Source of the DNA: CBDATA01 sp965215615
GTDB lineage: Bacteria > Acidobacteriota > Vicinamibacteria > Marinacidobacterales > Marinacidobacteraceae
Direction of reading: 5' to 3'
Length of the DNA: 64,000 nucleotides
NCBI GenBank assembly: GCA_965215615.1
Contig: OZ244068.1
Coordinates: forward strand, 496,001 to 560,000
Under the pieces are notes generated by a model that saw only the letters and a list, made by a program, of their open reading frames with translations, had not been told where the DNA came from and made no database searches. Both the position numbers and the translations under genes were made by a program. Below are positions 8,200 to 16,812 of this stretch, piece by piece. Numbering within the stretch: the first letter of the stretch is position 1; every line of letters starts with the position of its first letter.

Positions 8200-9359
8200 T
8201 GTCCAGAGTTCATCTGACCGTGGATTTTTCGTTGCTCGAGAAGGCCGTGCGCCAGATGGGGCGGCCGGTGTCTCGCGAAAAAAGGGTCGTTGACCTCGGC
8301 GATCCCGAATGGCAGCCACTGGATGGCAAACTCGTGGAGGGCATGGGAATCGAGCTCGAAAAACTCGACACCACCAACGGATTTTTGTCTTACGAAGGAA
8401 GGCAAGTAGCACTCTATATTCCCGATCATGGACGGCGAGTGCAGGACGCTCTGGGTGATGGCACGCAGGGGAATCGGATTCACGTGGCCGATTGCCAGAC
8501 GCTTCAAGAGATGAGAAAAAAAAACCGGTATGAGCGATATGTCATGACGACATCAACCAGGCCGACATTTCCTGTGTCGGGAGTCGATCGTGAGAAACAT
8601 TCGATCGCAGTTAATGGAAAAGCGGCCCTGAGTATCTGCAAGAATTGTCTGAAGTTCCTCCGCTACAAAGGCTATACGGGCGGCAACAGCGTGGTGTGGA
8701 GAGATTTCAGTCTGGTTGAATTTTACGAGATCTACCAGACGTTTTTCCCCGTTATGCCACGAAGGTGGGCAGGAAGCCAAGAAGGCTACGCCGAGAAATG
8801 GGAGGAGATTTCCAAGCGCTTCAGGGAATCGAAGTCGTGGACTTGCGAAGCGTGCCGGGTGGATTTAAGCGACGAGAAACGACTGCTACATACCCATCAC
8901 AAGAACGGAGTCAAAAGTGACAACAGCCTTGCGAACCTCAAGGCTGTCTGCTGTTCTTGTCACCGGCGAGAACCACATCACGAACACATGCGCGTAAGTC
9001 CGGAGGATACAAAACGGATTCAACTCCTCCGGCGTGAACAAGGTATTTTGAAAAACCTCAACTGGTTGCGCGTGAGAGACTTCGCGGAACCGGGTGTGGA
9101 AGGCGCGGTACGGAGACTACAGGACGAAGGAGCGGAGATCCCCGAACTCGGTGTTCAAGTCGGGGACAAAATGAAACAGGTCGTCGCCGAGCCGGAACTT
9201 GCCTACTCCTCCAAGAGATTGGGTATCGCGATCTCTCCGAAAGACCGAACGGAGATGGAGCGTGCGGGTTGGCAGGCACTCGCAGTTCACGAAGTTACCG
9301 ACCCAGAAAGGCATCTGCCGGATTCCATTAGGCCGCGACCTTTCGCGCACCCAGCCTGA
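8199..9359 (+). CDS. zorE: HNH endonuclease, ZorE-like effector
   Basis: A large HNH-nuclease-fold protein following zorA and zorB, the position of the ZorE effector in type II Zorya. The C-terminal half contains a treble-clef HNH: CEACRVDL (about residue 216), LLHTHHKNGVKSDNSLANL with the catalytic His and Asn, then CCSCHRREPHHEHM. An extra CxxC (ICKNCLKFL, about residue 147) precedes it, so a second zinc site is possible. The N-terminal 170 residues are of unknown fold. I prefer the ATG at 8199 (TGATG overlap with zorB) to the in-frame GTG at 8196. Residues after the HNH (about 120) end without further recognisable motifs. In Zorya the effector is thought to cleave or nick invading DNA after ZorAB senses infection. 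Confidence 0.75.
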   Translation: MSRVHLTVDFSLLEKAVRQMGRPVSREKRVVDLGDPEWQPLDGKLVEGMGIELEKLDTTNGFLSYEGRQVALYIPDHGRRVQDALGDGTQGNRIHVADCQTLQEMRKKNRYERYVMTTSTRPTFPVSGVDREKHSIAVNGKAALSICKNCLKFLRYKGYTGGNSVVWRDFSLVEFYEIYQTFFPVMPRRWAGSQEGYAEKWEEISKRFRESKSWTCEACRVDLSDEKRLLHTHHKNGVKSDNSLANLKAVCCSCHRREPHHEHMRVSPEDTKRIQLLRREQGILKNLNWLRVRDFAEPGVEGAVRRLQDEGAEIPELGVQVGDKMKQVVAEPELAYSSKRLGIAISPKDRTEMERAGWQALAVHEVTDPERHLPDSIRPRPFAHPA

Positions 9360-9652
9360 GGGAAAAGGCTAGTATCCGGCTTCGTAAACCTTGTTCTGTT
9401 TCGGTGGCGCTCCCGGGTTGTGACGACCAGTCGGGGGCGGCCGCCCACATCATGATCCGGTGAGGCCTGCACCGCAGGTTGGCGGTGGAGCTCTGCACGA
9501 CCTGATCAGATCACGACCACGATGCCGGCCCACTGACCGGCGAGCCGGGAGGCTCGGTCAACCTTCGACGGGGTTTGCGAAGATGCGGGCTGTTTCAAGG
9601 ATTTTGTCGGTGTTGCGAAATTTCTTCTGAAGCTCAAGCAGGAGAACCACCG
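9360..9652. other. Spacer downstream of Zorya-like operon
   Basis: No convincing gene. A hairpin with six paired bases per arm (9541-9546 with 9551-9556, loop of four) is present, but no T-run follows it, so it is not a clear intrinsic terminator. The stretch may be the right junction of the inserted Zorya segment, since high-GC housekeeping sequence resumes with the small gene and secA. Confidence 0.35.
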
Positions 9653-9883
9653 ATGGATGCCGACCAACTCGCCCGGATCTTGGAGAAAAACCCCGGGATC
9701 GATCGAACCGCCATCGCTCGCAGCCAGCAGGCTGCGAAACAGCTCGCGGAGGTGGGGATCGAGCTGGGTGGCTACCGCTTGGAACCTGCACTGGGTGGTG
9801 GACTCGGCAAGCCCTCCGGGCAGGCGCTTGACGGGGAGGCCCGGCAGGTCGCGGGAGCGAGTCGCCACGCAAACGGACGGTAG
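9653..9883 (+). CDS. Small hypothetical protein upstream of secA
   Basis: A 76-residue hydrophilic protein with no function I can name. The ATG at 9653 is chosen because an AGGAG Shine-Dalgarno lies eight bases upstream and the longer frame before it looks non-coding. The N-terminal part (MDADQLARILEKNPGIDRTA then IARSQQAAKQLA) is helical, and the C-terminal part is glycine-rich and probably disordered. It sits 43 bases before secA and could be co-transcribed with it. It might be a native orphan or the last passenger of the inserted segment. Confidence 0.5.
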   Translation: MDADQLARILEKNPGIDRTAIARSQQAAKQLAEVGIELGGYRLEPALGGGLGKPSGQALDGEARQVAGASRHANGR

Positions 9884-9926
9884 TCCCTTCCTGAGGCCCT
9901 CCGCGGACTAGACTCCGCGGCTATCC

Positions 9927-12683
9927 ATGCTTCAGAGCCTGCTCACCCGCGTAGTCGGCAAGAAGTCGGACCGTGAGCTGAAGCGGCTCCGCCCGCTGGT
10001 CGAACGCGTCGGTTCCTTCGAGCCGCAGTACGGGAAACTGTCCGATGCCGACCTCGGCGGGCTGACTGCCGGGTTCCGGGAGCGGGTCTCGAACGGCGAG
10101 CTGCTCGACGACCTCATGCCGGAGGCCTTCGCCGCCTGCCGGGAGGCCTCGCGCCGGACGCTCGGGATGCGGCACTTCGACGTGCAGCTCCTCGGCGGCG
10201 CGATCCTCCACCGGGGGCGGATCGCCGAGATGAAGACCGGCGAGGGCAAGACCCTGGTCGCGACCCTGCCCGCCTACCTGAACTCGCTGGCCGGCAAGGG
10301 GGTCCACGTCGTCACCGTGAACGACTACCTGGCCCGTCGCGACTCGGACTGGATGGGCCGCATCTACCGCTTCCTCGGGCTCGATGTCGGGGTCATCCAG
10401 AACGATCTCGGCGATGCCGAGCGGCGGCGCGCCTACGGCTCGGACATCACCTACGGGACCAACAACGAGTTCGGCTTCGACTACCTGCGGGACAACATGA
10501 AGTTCCGGATGGAGAACTTCGTCCACCGGATCTATCCGGGCACCGAAGCCGACCGGGAAGGCAAGGAAGTCGAAAAGCTCTTCCACTTCGCCATCGTGGA
10601 CGAGGTGGATTCGATCCTCATCGACGAGGCGCGCACGCCGCTCATCATCAGCGGCCCGGCGGAGCAGTCCACCGACCTCTACTTCACGGTGGACCGGGTC
10701 ATCCCCAAGCTGCGCCGCGACGTGGATTACACGGTGGACGAGAAGTCCCGCACCGTCTCCCTGACCGAGGAAGGGGTTCCGAAAGCCGAAGGTCTCCTCC
10801 GGGTGAACAACCTCTACGACCCGGAGCAGGTGACCCTCCTCCACCACCTGCTGCAGGCACTCCGCGCCCACGCGCTCTACAAGCGGGAGAAGGACTACAC
10901 GGTCAAGGATGGCAAGGTCGTCATCGTGGACGAGTTCACTGGGCGCCTGATGCCCGGCCGGCGCTGGTCCGACGGCCTCCACCAGGCAGTCGAGGCCAAG
11001 GAAAGCGTGACCATCGAGCGCGAAAACCAGACGCTCGCCACCATCACCTTCCAGAACTACTTCCGGATGTACCGGAAGCTCGCCGGGATGACCGGCACCG
11101 CCGAGACCGAGGCCGCCGAGTTCGAGAAGATCTACGACCTCGAAGTCGTCCCGATCCCGACCAACCGGCCACTCGTCCGGCTCGAACACCCTGATCTCGT
11201 CTATCGGACCGAGCGCGAGAAACTGAACGCCATCGTGGAGGAGATCGAAAACCACCACGAAAAGGGCCGTCCGGTGCTGGTCGGGACCACTTCGATCGAA
11301 AAGAGCGAACGGCTCGCGCGGCTTCTGAACAAGAAGAAGATCTCCCACATGGTGCTGAACGCCAAGTACCACCAGCGCGAGGCGGAGATCGTCGCCCAGG
11401 CAGGCCAGAAGGGGATGGTCACCATCTCCACCAACATGGCGGGTCGCGGAACCGACATCCTGCTCGGAGGAAGTCCCGAGGAGATGGCGAAGTCCCGGCT
11501 CCGGGGCGAGGGCGTGGAGTGGACCGAGGCCACCGGGGCCCAGTGGGAGGCAGCGGTGGAAGCGGCCCGCGCCGAGACGAAATCGGCGCACGACGAGGTG
11601 GTCGGGTTCGGCGGCCTCCACATCGTCGGGACCGAGCGCCACGAATCGCGTCGCATCGACAACCAGTTGCGCGGCCGTGCCGGGCGTCAGGGCGACCCCG
11701 GAAGCTCGCGTTTCTTCCTTTCGCTCGAAGACGACCTGATGCGCATCTTCGGAAGCGACCGGATGAGCGGGCTGATGGAGCGCCTCGGCATGGAGGAAGG
11801 CGTTCCGATCGAGGCCGGGATGGTCACGAGAGCGATCGAGCGGGCGCAAAAGCAGGTGGAGGGGCAGAACTTCTCCTACCGCAAGCACCTCCTCGAATAC
11901 GACGACGTGATGAACAAGCAGCGGGTGGCGATCTACCGGCTGCGTCGCCAGATCCTCGAAGGCGAGGACCAGCGCGACTACGTGCTCCAGTTGGCTTCGG
12001 ACGCGGTGGAGGGTCTCCTGGATCTCCACGCCTCGAACGACGTGGACCCCGACGACTGGGAACTGGATGCGCTCCGCGACGGGATGCGGGGCCAGTTCGC
12101 CTTCGTCCCCGAGCCGGAAGAGGGCCGTCTCGAGGAGCTCGGCCGCGATGAACTGCTCGCCTTCCTGAACGACGGGGTCCACGCCCGGTACGCTGCGAAG
12201 GAGGAGGAGTTCGGCGCGGAAATGATGCGCGCCCAGGAGCGGTACCTTCTGCTCCACGTGGTGGATTCCCAGTGGAAGGATCACCTCTACGCGATGGACC
12301 AGCTCAAGCAGGGGATTGGTCTGCGCGGCTACGGACAGCGGGATCCGCTCATCGAGTACAAGAAGGAATCGTTCGCCATGTTCGGCGAGATGTGGGAGCG
12401 GATCGAGTCGGAGGCGGTGCGGCTGCTCTATGTGCTGAAGGTGGCGCGCGCCGCTCCCGCCGCGACCCCCCGCCAGACGGCGACCTCCCGCTCCGGTCAG
12501 AGTCTTTCCGGCCCGGGCCTCGTCCCCACCCCGAGCGCGATGCCCACCGCCGCGGCCGCTGGACCAGCCCGGGAAACGCCCCGCGCTCCGCTCCGCCGGA
12601 AGGGGAAGAAGATCGGAAGGAACGACCCGTGCCCCTGCGGGTGCGGCAGGAAGTACAAGAAGTGCCAGGGCAGGGCGGCGTGA
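9927..12683 (+). CDS. secA: Preprotein translocase ATPase SecA
   Basis: The motor ATPase that drives proteins through SecYEG. The 918-residue protein has the full domain order: NBD1 with Walker A (MKTGEGKTLVATLP), Walker B (VDEVDSILIDEARTPLI), the preprotein cross-linking domain, NBD2 (VTISTNMAGRGTDILLGG), the helical wing and scaffold domains, and a C-terminal linker. It ends in a zinc-binding tail (RNDPCPCGCGRKYKKC) that contacts SecB or the membrane. The tail keeps three cysteines plus a final cysteine in CxCx8C spacing. The start ATG gives the typical MLQSLLTRVVGKKSDRELKR beginning. The stop overlaps the GTG start of guaB. Confidence 0.97.
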   Translation: MLQSLLTRVVGKKSDRELKRLRPLVERVGSFEPQYGKLSDADLGGLTAGFRERVSNGELLDDLMPEAFAACREASRRTLGMRHFDVQLLGGAILHRGRIAEMKTGEGKTLVATLPAYLNSLAGKGVHVVTVNDYLARRDSDWMGRIYRFLGLDVGVIQNDLGDAERRRAYGSDITYGTNNEFGFDYLRDNMKFRMENFVHRIYPGTEADREGKEVEKLFHFAIVDEVDSILIDEARTPLIISGPAEQSTDLYFTVDRVIPKLRRDVDYTVDEKSRTVSLTEEGVPKAEGLLRVNNLYDPEQVTLLHHLLQALRAHALYKREKDYTVKDGKVVIVDEFTGRLMPGRRWSDGLHQAVEAKESVTIERENQTLATITFQNYFRMYRKLAGMTGTAETEAAEFEKIYDLEVVPIPTNRPLVRLEHPDLVYRTEREKLNAIVEEIENHHEKGRPVLVGTTSIEKSERLARLLNKKKISHMVLNAKYHQREAEIVAQAGQKGMVTISTNMAGRGTDILLGGSPEEMAKSRLRGEGVEWTEATGAQWEAAVEAARAETKSAHDEVVGFGGLHIVGTERHESRRIDNQLRGRAGRQGDPGSSRFFLSLEDDLMRIFGSDRMSGLMERLGMEEGVPIEAGMVTRAIERAQKQVEGQNFSYRKHLLEYDDVMNKQRVAIYRLRRQILEGEDQRDYVLQLASDAVEGLLDLHASNDVDPDDWELDALRDGMRGQFAFVPEPEEGRLEELGRDELLAFLNDGVHARYAAKEEEFGAEMMRAQERYLLLHVVDSQWKDHLYAMDQLKQGIGLRGYGQRDPLIEYKKESFAMFGEMWERIESEAVRLLYVLKVARAAPAATPRQTATSRSGQSLSGPGLVPTPSAMPTAAAAGPARETPRAPLRRKGKKIGRNDPCPCGCGRKYKKCQGRAA

Positions 12684-14125
12684 ACGTTCCTCCGGTCACG
12701 CTCACTTTCGACGACGTCCTGCTGCGCCCCCGCTATTCGGACGTGCTTCCGGCGGAGGCCGACCTCCGGACCTGGTTCAGCCGGAACATCCCGATTGCGG
12801 CTCCGGTGGTGAGCGCCGCGATGGATACCGTCACCGAAGCCCCGCTCGCCATCGCGATCGCCCAGGCGGGCGGGATCGGGGTGATCCACCGGAACCTGAC
12901 ACCCGAACTGCAGGCGGCCGAAGTGGCCAAGGTGAAGCGCTCGGAGAGCGGGATGGTGGTGGACCCGGTGACGGTGGCTCCGGATGCTCCGATCGGCGAG
13001 GCGAAGGCCCTCATGGAGCGCCACGGCATCTCCGGCCTGCCGGTCCTCGAGAACGGCCGGCTGGTCGGCATCCTGACCAGCCGGGATCTGCGCTTCGAGC
13101 CGCCCGGCGATCTCCGGGTTTCGGACCTGATGACCCACGATCCGGTCACCGCGCCTCGCGGAGCCGATCTCGAGGATGCCCGTCGCGCCCTCCACGAGCG
13201 CCGGGTCGAAAAGTTGCCGGTGGTGGACGAGGACGGCGTTCTCGTCGGCCTGCTCACCGTCAAGGACATCGAAAAGGCCCAGAACTATCCGAATGCCACC
13301 AAGGACAGTCTGGGCCGGCTTCGTTGCGCGGCGGCGGTGGGAGTGGGGGATGCCGGACTGGAGCGGGCTCGCCTCCTCGTCGAACGCGAGGTGGATGCGG
13401 TGGTGGTGGACACCGCGCACGGCCATACCGCGAGCTGCCTCGAAACCGTCTCCCGGCTGCGGGAGGAGTGCCCCGCTTCGGTGGACGTGGTGGCCGGGAA
13501 TATCGCCACCGCCGGCGCGGCCCGCGACCTGATCGAAGCCGGGGCCGACGGACTCAAGGTCGGCATGGGGCCGGGCTCCATCTGCACCACCCGGGTGGTG
13601 GCGGGTACCGGGATGCCCCAGGTCTCCGCCATCATGGAAGTCAGCTCGGCCGCCGACATCCCGATCGTCGCCGACGGCGGCATCCGCTTCAGCGGGGACC
13701 TCGTGAAGGCCATCGGCGCGGGTGCCGCCTCGGTCATGGTCGGCAACCTGCTGGCCGGAACCAACGAAAGCCCCGGCGAAACGATCCTCTACCAGGGCCG
13801 TGCCTTCAAGACCTATCGCGGGATGGGTTCGCTCGGCGCGATGAACGCCGGAACCGCCGACCGGTACGGCCAGGCCGGCCAGGATTCTTCCAAGCTGGTC
13901 CCGGAGGGCATCGAGGGGCGGGTTCCGATCAAGGGGCCGCTCAGCGGGGTTCTCGAACAGTTGATCGGCGGGCTGCGCTCCGGGATGGGCTACGCGGGGT
14001 GCCGCACCATCCCCGAGCTCCAGGCGAACGCCGAGTTCATCCAGGTCACCGGAGCCGGCCAGCGCGAGGGCCACGCGCACGACGTGGTGGTCACCAAGGA
14101 AGCCCCGAACTACCGGCTGGAATAA
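12680..14125 (+). CDS. guaB: Inosine-5'-monophosphate dehydrogenase
   Basis: Oxidises IMP to XMP with NAD+, the first committed step of guanine nucleotide synthesis. The GTG at 12680 overlaps the secA stop (GTGA) and gives the normal N-terminus (VNVPPVTLTFDDVLLRPRYS); the longer upstream frame is only an antiphase reading of secA. The 481-residue protein has the TIM barrel interrupted by two CBS domains (about residues 95-215, with the motif HGISGLPVLENGRLVGILTS). It also has the catalytic loop GPGSICTTRVVAGTG, the IMP-binding VADGGIRFSGD, and the flap segment YRGMGSLGAM. All key residues are present. A restriction-modification pair starts four bases after its stop, an unusually tight junction. 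Confidence 0.96.
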   Translation: MNVPPVTLTFDDVLLRPRYSDVLPAEADLRTWFSRNIPIAAPVVSAAMDTVTEAPLAIAIAQAGGIGVIHRNLTPELQAAEVAKVKRSESGMVVDPVTVAPDAPIGEAKALMERHGISGLPVLENGRLVGILTSRDLRFEPPGDLRVSDLMTHDPVTAPRGADLEDARRALHERRVEKLPVVDEDGVLVGLLTVKDIEKAQNYPNATKDSLGRLRCAAAVGVGDAGLERARLLVEREVDAVVVDTAHGHTASCLETVSRLREECPASVDVVAGNIATAGAARDLIEAGADGLKVGMGPGSICTTRVVAGTGMPQVSAIMEVSSAADIPIVADGGIRFSGDLVKAIGAGAASVMVGNLLAGTNESPGETILYQGRAFKTYRGMGSLGAMNAGTADRYGQAGQDSSKLVPEGIEGRVPIKGPLSGVLEQLIGGLRSGMGYAGCRTIPELQANAEFIQVTGAGQREGHAHDVVVTKEAPNYRLE

Positions 14126-14129
14126 ATTC

Positions 14130-15131
14130 GTGACTGCTTCCGCGCGCGTCCACTCCGAATATCGCGAAGACAGAACGCTGTTTGGAGAAAAGGCCGTACG
14201 GTACGAGACAGATACGAAGATAGTGCCAACCAGGCGGAAGAGCCTGCCTGCAACGCCTCGAAGAAATACATGTGCCAATCGTTGGGTTCAGGTCGGTGAT
14301 TGTCGTGAAATCATGCCAGCCATGCAGCAGAATGATGTTTCCTTGATTGTAACGGATCCCCCCTATTTCATTGATGGCATGGGGGATGAATGGGATCATG
14401 AAACACTGGTGCGACGAACGAAGAATTGTGGCGTTGTCAAATCGCTGCCAGTTGGCATGAAATTTGACCGGGGACAGGGGCATCGTCTTCAGGAATTCCT
14501 GAGACCGATTGCCAGCGAATGGTTGCGCATCATCCGCCCCGGAGGCTTTGTTCTTTGTTTTTCGCAAAACCGTCTGGTACACCATGCCGCGATGGCAATC
14601 GAAATGGCTGGCTTCGAGATACGAGATGTCCTGGCCTGGCGATATGAGGGGCAGGCGAAAGCATTCAGTCAGGAACATTTCATCCAGAAGAGGAAGATAA
14701 GTCAGGAGGAGAAAGACCGCCTCATTGCCAAGCTCGGTGGACGCAAGACTCCGCAGTTGAAGCCTCAGTGCGAAATGATCGTCCTGGCCCAGGCACCACG
14801 CGAAGGAACGTTCGTGGACAATTGGGATCGGTGGGAGACAGGCCTCATCGATCCGCGTTCGCCGTTGATCGAGCCCCTGCGATTTCCCGGAACCGTGATC
14901 CCGGCGCGGAAGCCACGTGACCGACACGGACACATGACGACCAAGCCGGTCGATTTGCTCCGGCACCTGATCCGCATCTTTTCCCCGAAGGGCGCGCTGG
15001 TCTTCGACCCCTTTGCTGGTTCAGGGTCCACGGGTGTTGCGGCCAGAATGGAGGATCGGGCCTTTTGGGGAATCGAGGTCGATGCGGATATGGCGGATGC
15101 CGCCGAACGAAGGGTCGAGGAAGCGAAATAG
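14130..15131 (+). CDS. DNA methyltransferase of a type II R-M pair (N4/N6 amino, beta class)
   Basis: An AdoMet-dependent methyltransferase acting on the exocyclic amino group of adenine or cytosine. The catalytic motif DPPY (VTDPPYFIDGMGDEW) comes before the AdoMet-binding motif (VFDPFAGSGSTGVAARME), the beta-class order of the D12/N6-N4 family. The GTG at 14130 gives 333 residues. The first 40 residues are weakly conserved, so an internal start is possible. A putative HNH endonuclease overlaps its stop by one base (TAGTG), forming a plausible restriction-modification unit. The segment is clearly more AT-rich than guaB and the following lipoprotein gene, which points to horizontal acquisition. 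The recognition sequence cannot be predicted here. Confidence 0.87.
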   Translation: MTASARVHSEYREDRTLFGEKAVRYETDTKIVPTRRKSLPATPRRNTCANRWVQVGDCREIMPAMQQNDVSLIVTDPPYFIDGMGDEWDHETLVRRTKNCGVVKSLPVGMKFDRGQGHRLQEFLRPIASEWLRIIRPGGFVLCFSQNRLVHHAAMAIEMAGFEIRDVLAWRYEGQAKAFSQEHFIQKRKISQEEKDRLIAKLGGRKTPQLKPQCEMIVLAQAPREGTFVDNWDRWETGLIDPRSPLIEPLRFPGTVIPARKPRDRHGHMTTKPVDLLRHLIRIFSPKGALVFDPFAGSGSTGVAARMEDRAFWGIEVDADMADAAERRVEEAK

Positions 15132-15844
15132 TGCTCCCAACACCGAGTGAGTTGCAGAAGGCATGGGAGGATATCCAGAGGCTGCATACCCAGTATCTCG
15201 CCGTACATGAAGTCATCATCCCGAAAGTTGACGACTACGCGGCCCACAATCGATCCCTTCAGCTCGCCGTCCTGTGGCACTACCGGGATCGGGAAGTCCA
15301 CAAGGACGAGGTGTCCGCGATTGCCCAGCGGGATCGCCCGGGTGCTGCAACAGATCAGCAGATCCGGCACCTGAAGCGTGACGGGTGGGATATAGGCCCA
15401 AAGCCCGGAAGGCACAAGCTCAACCCGTTCCGACCATCGCAGGAATTCGTCAATGAGAATGCGAGAAAGAGGATGCGTCTGGGGGCAGAGGACTTCGAGA
15501 GCGTCAAGCAGGCATTCGGGGGACGATGCGCTACTTGTGGCGCAACAGAAGGGGAACCGGATCCACGGTACGGATCGAATGTCGTCCGGCTTCAGCGGGG
15601 GCACCGTGATCCGCATGAAGCTGGCGATGATCCGGAGAACATCATTCCGCAGTGCCAGTTCTGCAACCAGGCCTACAGAAACGACTTCGTGTTCGATGAG
15701 AAAGGTCGCGCTACCGCAGTCGCGAGTGTCCGGCCGGTGAGTCGCGCGAGCAGCGCCGTTCAGCGCGAGATTCGGAATTTGCTGTGTGAATCCGAGGAAC
15801 GGGAGAGCCATGCGAGTTCGGATCTTCAGGACGGTCAGCCATGA
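15131..15844 (+). CDS. HNH restriction endonuclease partner
   Basis: The likely cleavage enzyme of the preceding methyltransferase. The GTG at 15131 overlaps the methyltransferase stop by one base. The 237-residue product has an N-terminal helical region of unknown role (about 1-130) and a C-terminal HNH zinc finger: CATCGATEGEPDPRYG, then LQRGHRDPHEAG with catalytic histidines, then NIIPQCQFCNQAYRND with Asn and the second CxxC. The pairing, overlap and shared low GC support a type II system. Its stop is embedded in the start of the next gene (ATGA), so the inserted pair ends exactly at a native gene start. Confidence 0.78.
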   Translation: MLPTPSELQKAWEDIQRLHTQYLAVHEVIIPKVDDYAAHNRSLQLAVLWHYRDREVHKDEVSAIAQRDRPGAATDQQIRHLKRDGWDIGPKPGRHKLNPFRPSQEFVNENARKRMRLGAEDFESVKQAFGGRCATCGATEGEPDPRYGSNVVRLQRGHRDPHEAGDDPENIIPQCQFCNQAYRNDFVFDEKGRATAVASVRPVSRASSAVQREIRNLLCESEERESHASSDLQDGQP

Positions 15845-16812
15845 AGAGTTGGAGTGGCCTCCTTTTCGCCATCGCCTTCACCGGAGGCTGCCTTGCGGAT
15901 CTTTCCGGCCGCAGCGACCTCGTCACCGTCTATGTCCCCGATGTCGGGGTGTCGCTCCCGGTGCCGCGCGGCTGGTCCTCCGCGGTCAGCCAGCAGAGCG
16001 GCTTCCGGATGGCGACCTTCACCGGGCCTTCGGTGGACATTCCCGAGCGCGACGGCATCCAGGTCCAGGTCATGGCGGGGCCGCTGCCGGGCGGCCAGAG
16101 CCTCCGCGAAGTGGCCGACCGCTTTTACATCGGCGAACACAACGTCCTTTCGGAGGCTTCGTGGGGTTCGGGCGACCAGACGGGCACCGTCTGGACGTTC
16201 GACTGGGAGGAAAGGCCCCAGTCCGGCCGCCTGCTGCTCGCGGATATCTCGGGAACCCTCTACGGGGTCTATGCCACCGGCGAAGCCCGAAGCATCCTCG
16301 CCTACGGCCCCATCCTGAACGCTGTCTATGACGGTTTCGCGGTGGAATCCCGGGAGCTGTTCGATGCCTGGGAGGACGAGGATTTCGGGCTCGTCGTCCC
16401 GTATCCGAAGAGCTGGACCCGCTCCCACGTTCTGAAGCAGGGAACCGAGAGCCTGGTCGTCGGTTTCCGCAGCGGGCCGCTCGCGGTGGACGAATACGGG
16501 ACGACAGTCCACGCGACGCTCGACGTGACCGTCCGCGCGGCGCTTCCCGGCGGCACGTTCGAAGATTTCTACGCGGCGGAGATGGAGACGCTCGGCGACA
16601 ACTACCGGATGCTGAGCCACGAGATCCTCGAGGAAGGCGGTGCCGCCGTCCTCTACGCGGTGGAGACCCAGCACGCCGACTATCTCGAATGGGTTCTCTA
16701 CAAGGCAGCGGGGGACCGGACCTACCTCTTCCGTTTTCATTGCCAGAACACCCTCTTCCGCGCCATCGAACCCTGGCTCCATGAGATCGCCGCCGGTTTC
16801 GCGGTGGGTTGA
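15841..16812 (+). CDS. Hypothetical lipoprotein
   Basis: An exported 323-residue protein with a lipoprotein-type signal (LLFAIAFTGGCLADLSG, lipobox TGGC, Cys about 17). Two similar alpha/beta halves can be seen, each with an aromatic PYPKSWTR-like or PRGWSSAV-like motif followed by a segment resembling PsbP/DUF1795-type folds. That resemblance is loose and I do not assign a function. Its ATG overlaps the endonuclease stop, and the next gene starts inside its 3' end, so it probably belongs to an envelope operon with the DUF5916 protein. Confidence 0.7.
   Translation: MKSWSGLLFAIAFTGGCLADLSGRSDLVTVYVPDVGVSLPVPRGWSSAVSQQSGFRMATFTGPSVDIPERDGIQVQVMAGPLPGGQSLREVADRFYIGEHNVLSEASWGSGDQTGTVWTFDWEERPQSGRLLLADISGTLYGVYATGEARSILAYGPILNAVYDGFAVESRELFDAWEDEDFGLVVPYPKSWTRSHVLKQGTESLVVGFRSGPLAVDEYGTTVHATLDVTVRAALPGGTFEDFYAAEMETLGDNYRMLSHEILEEGGAAVLYAVETQHADYLEWVLYKAAGDRTYLFRFHCQNTLFRAIEPWLHEIAAGFAVG

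Noticed and set aside
9541..9556. Hairpin after the Zorya-like operon as a terminator
   Set aside because: A six-base-pair stem without a following T-run and 180 bases from the stop; not enough for a terminator call.
9921..12284. 787-codon minus-strand frame antisense to secA
   Set aside because: A high-GC shadow frame; the plus strand encodes a complete SecA.
12272..12679. Longer frame extending guaB upstream
   Set aside because: It overlaps secA in another phase, gives arginine- and glycine-rich sequence, and IMPDH begins normally at the GTG at 12680.
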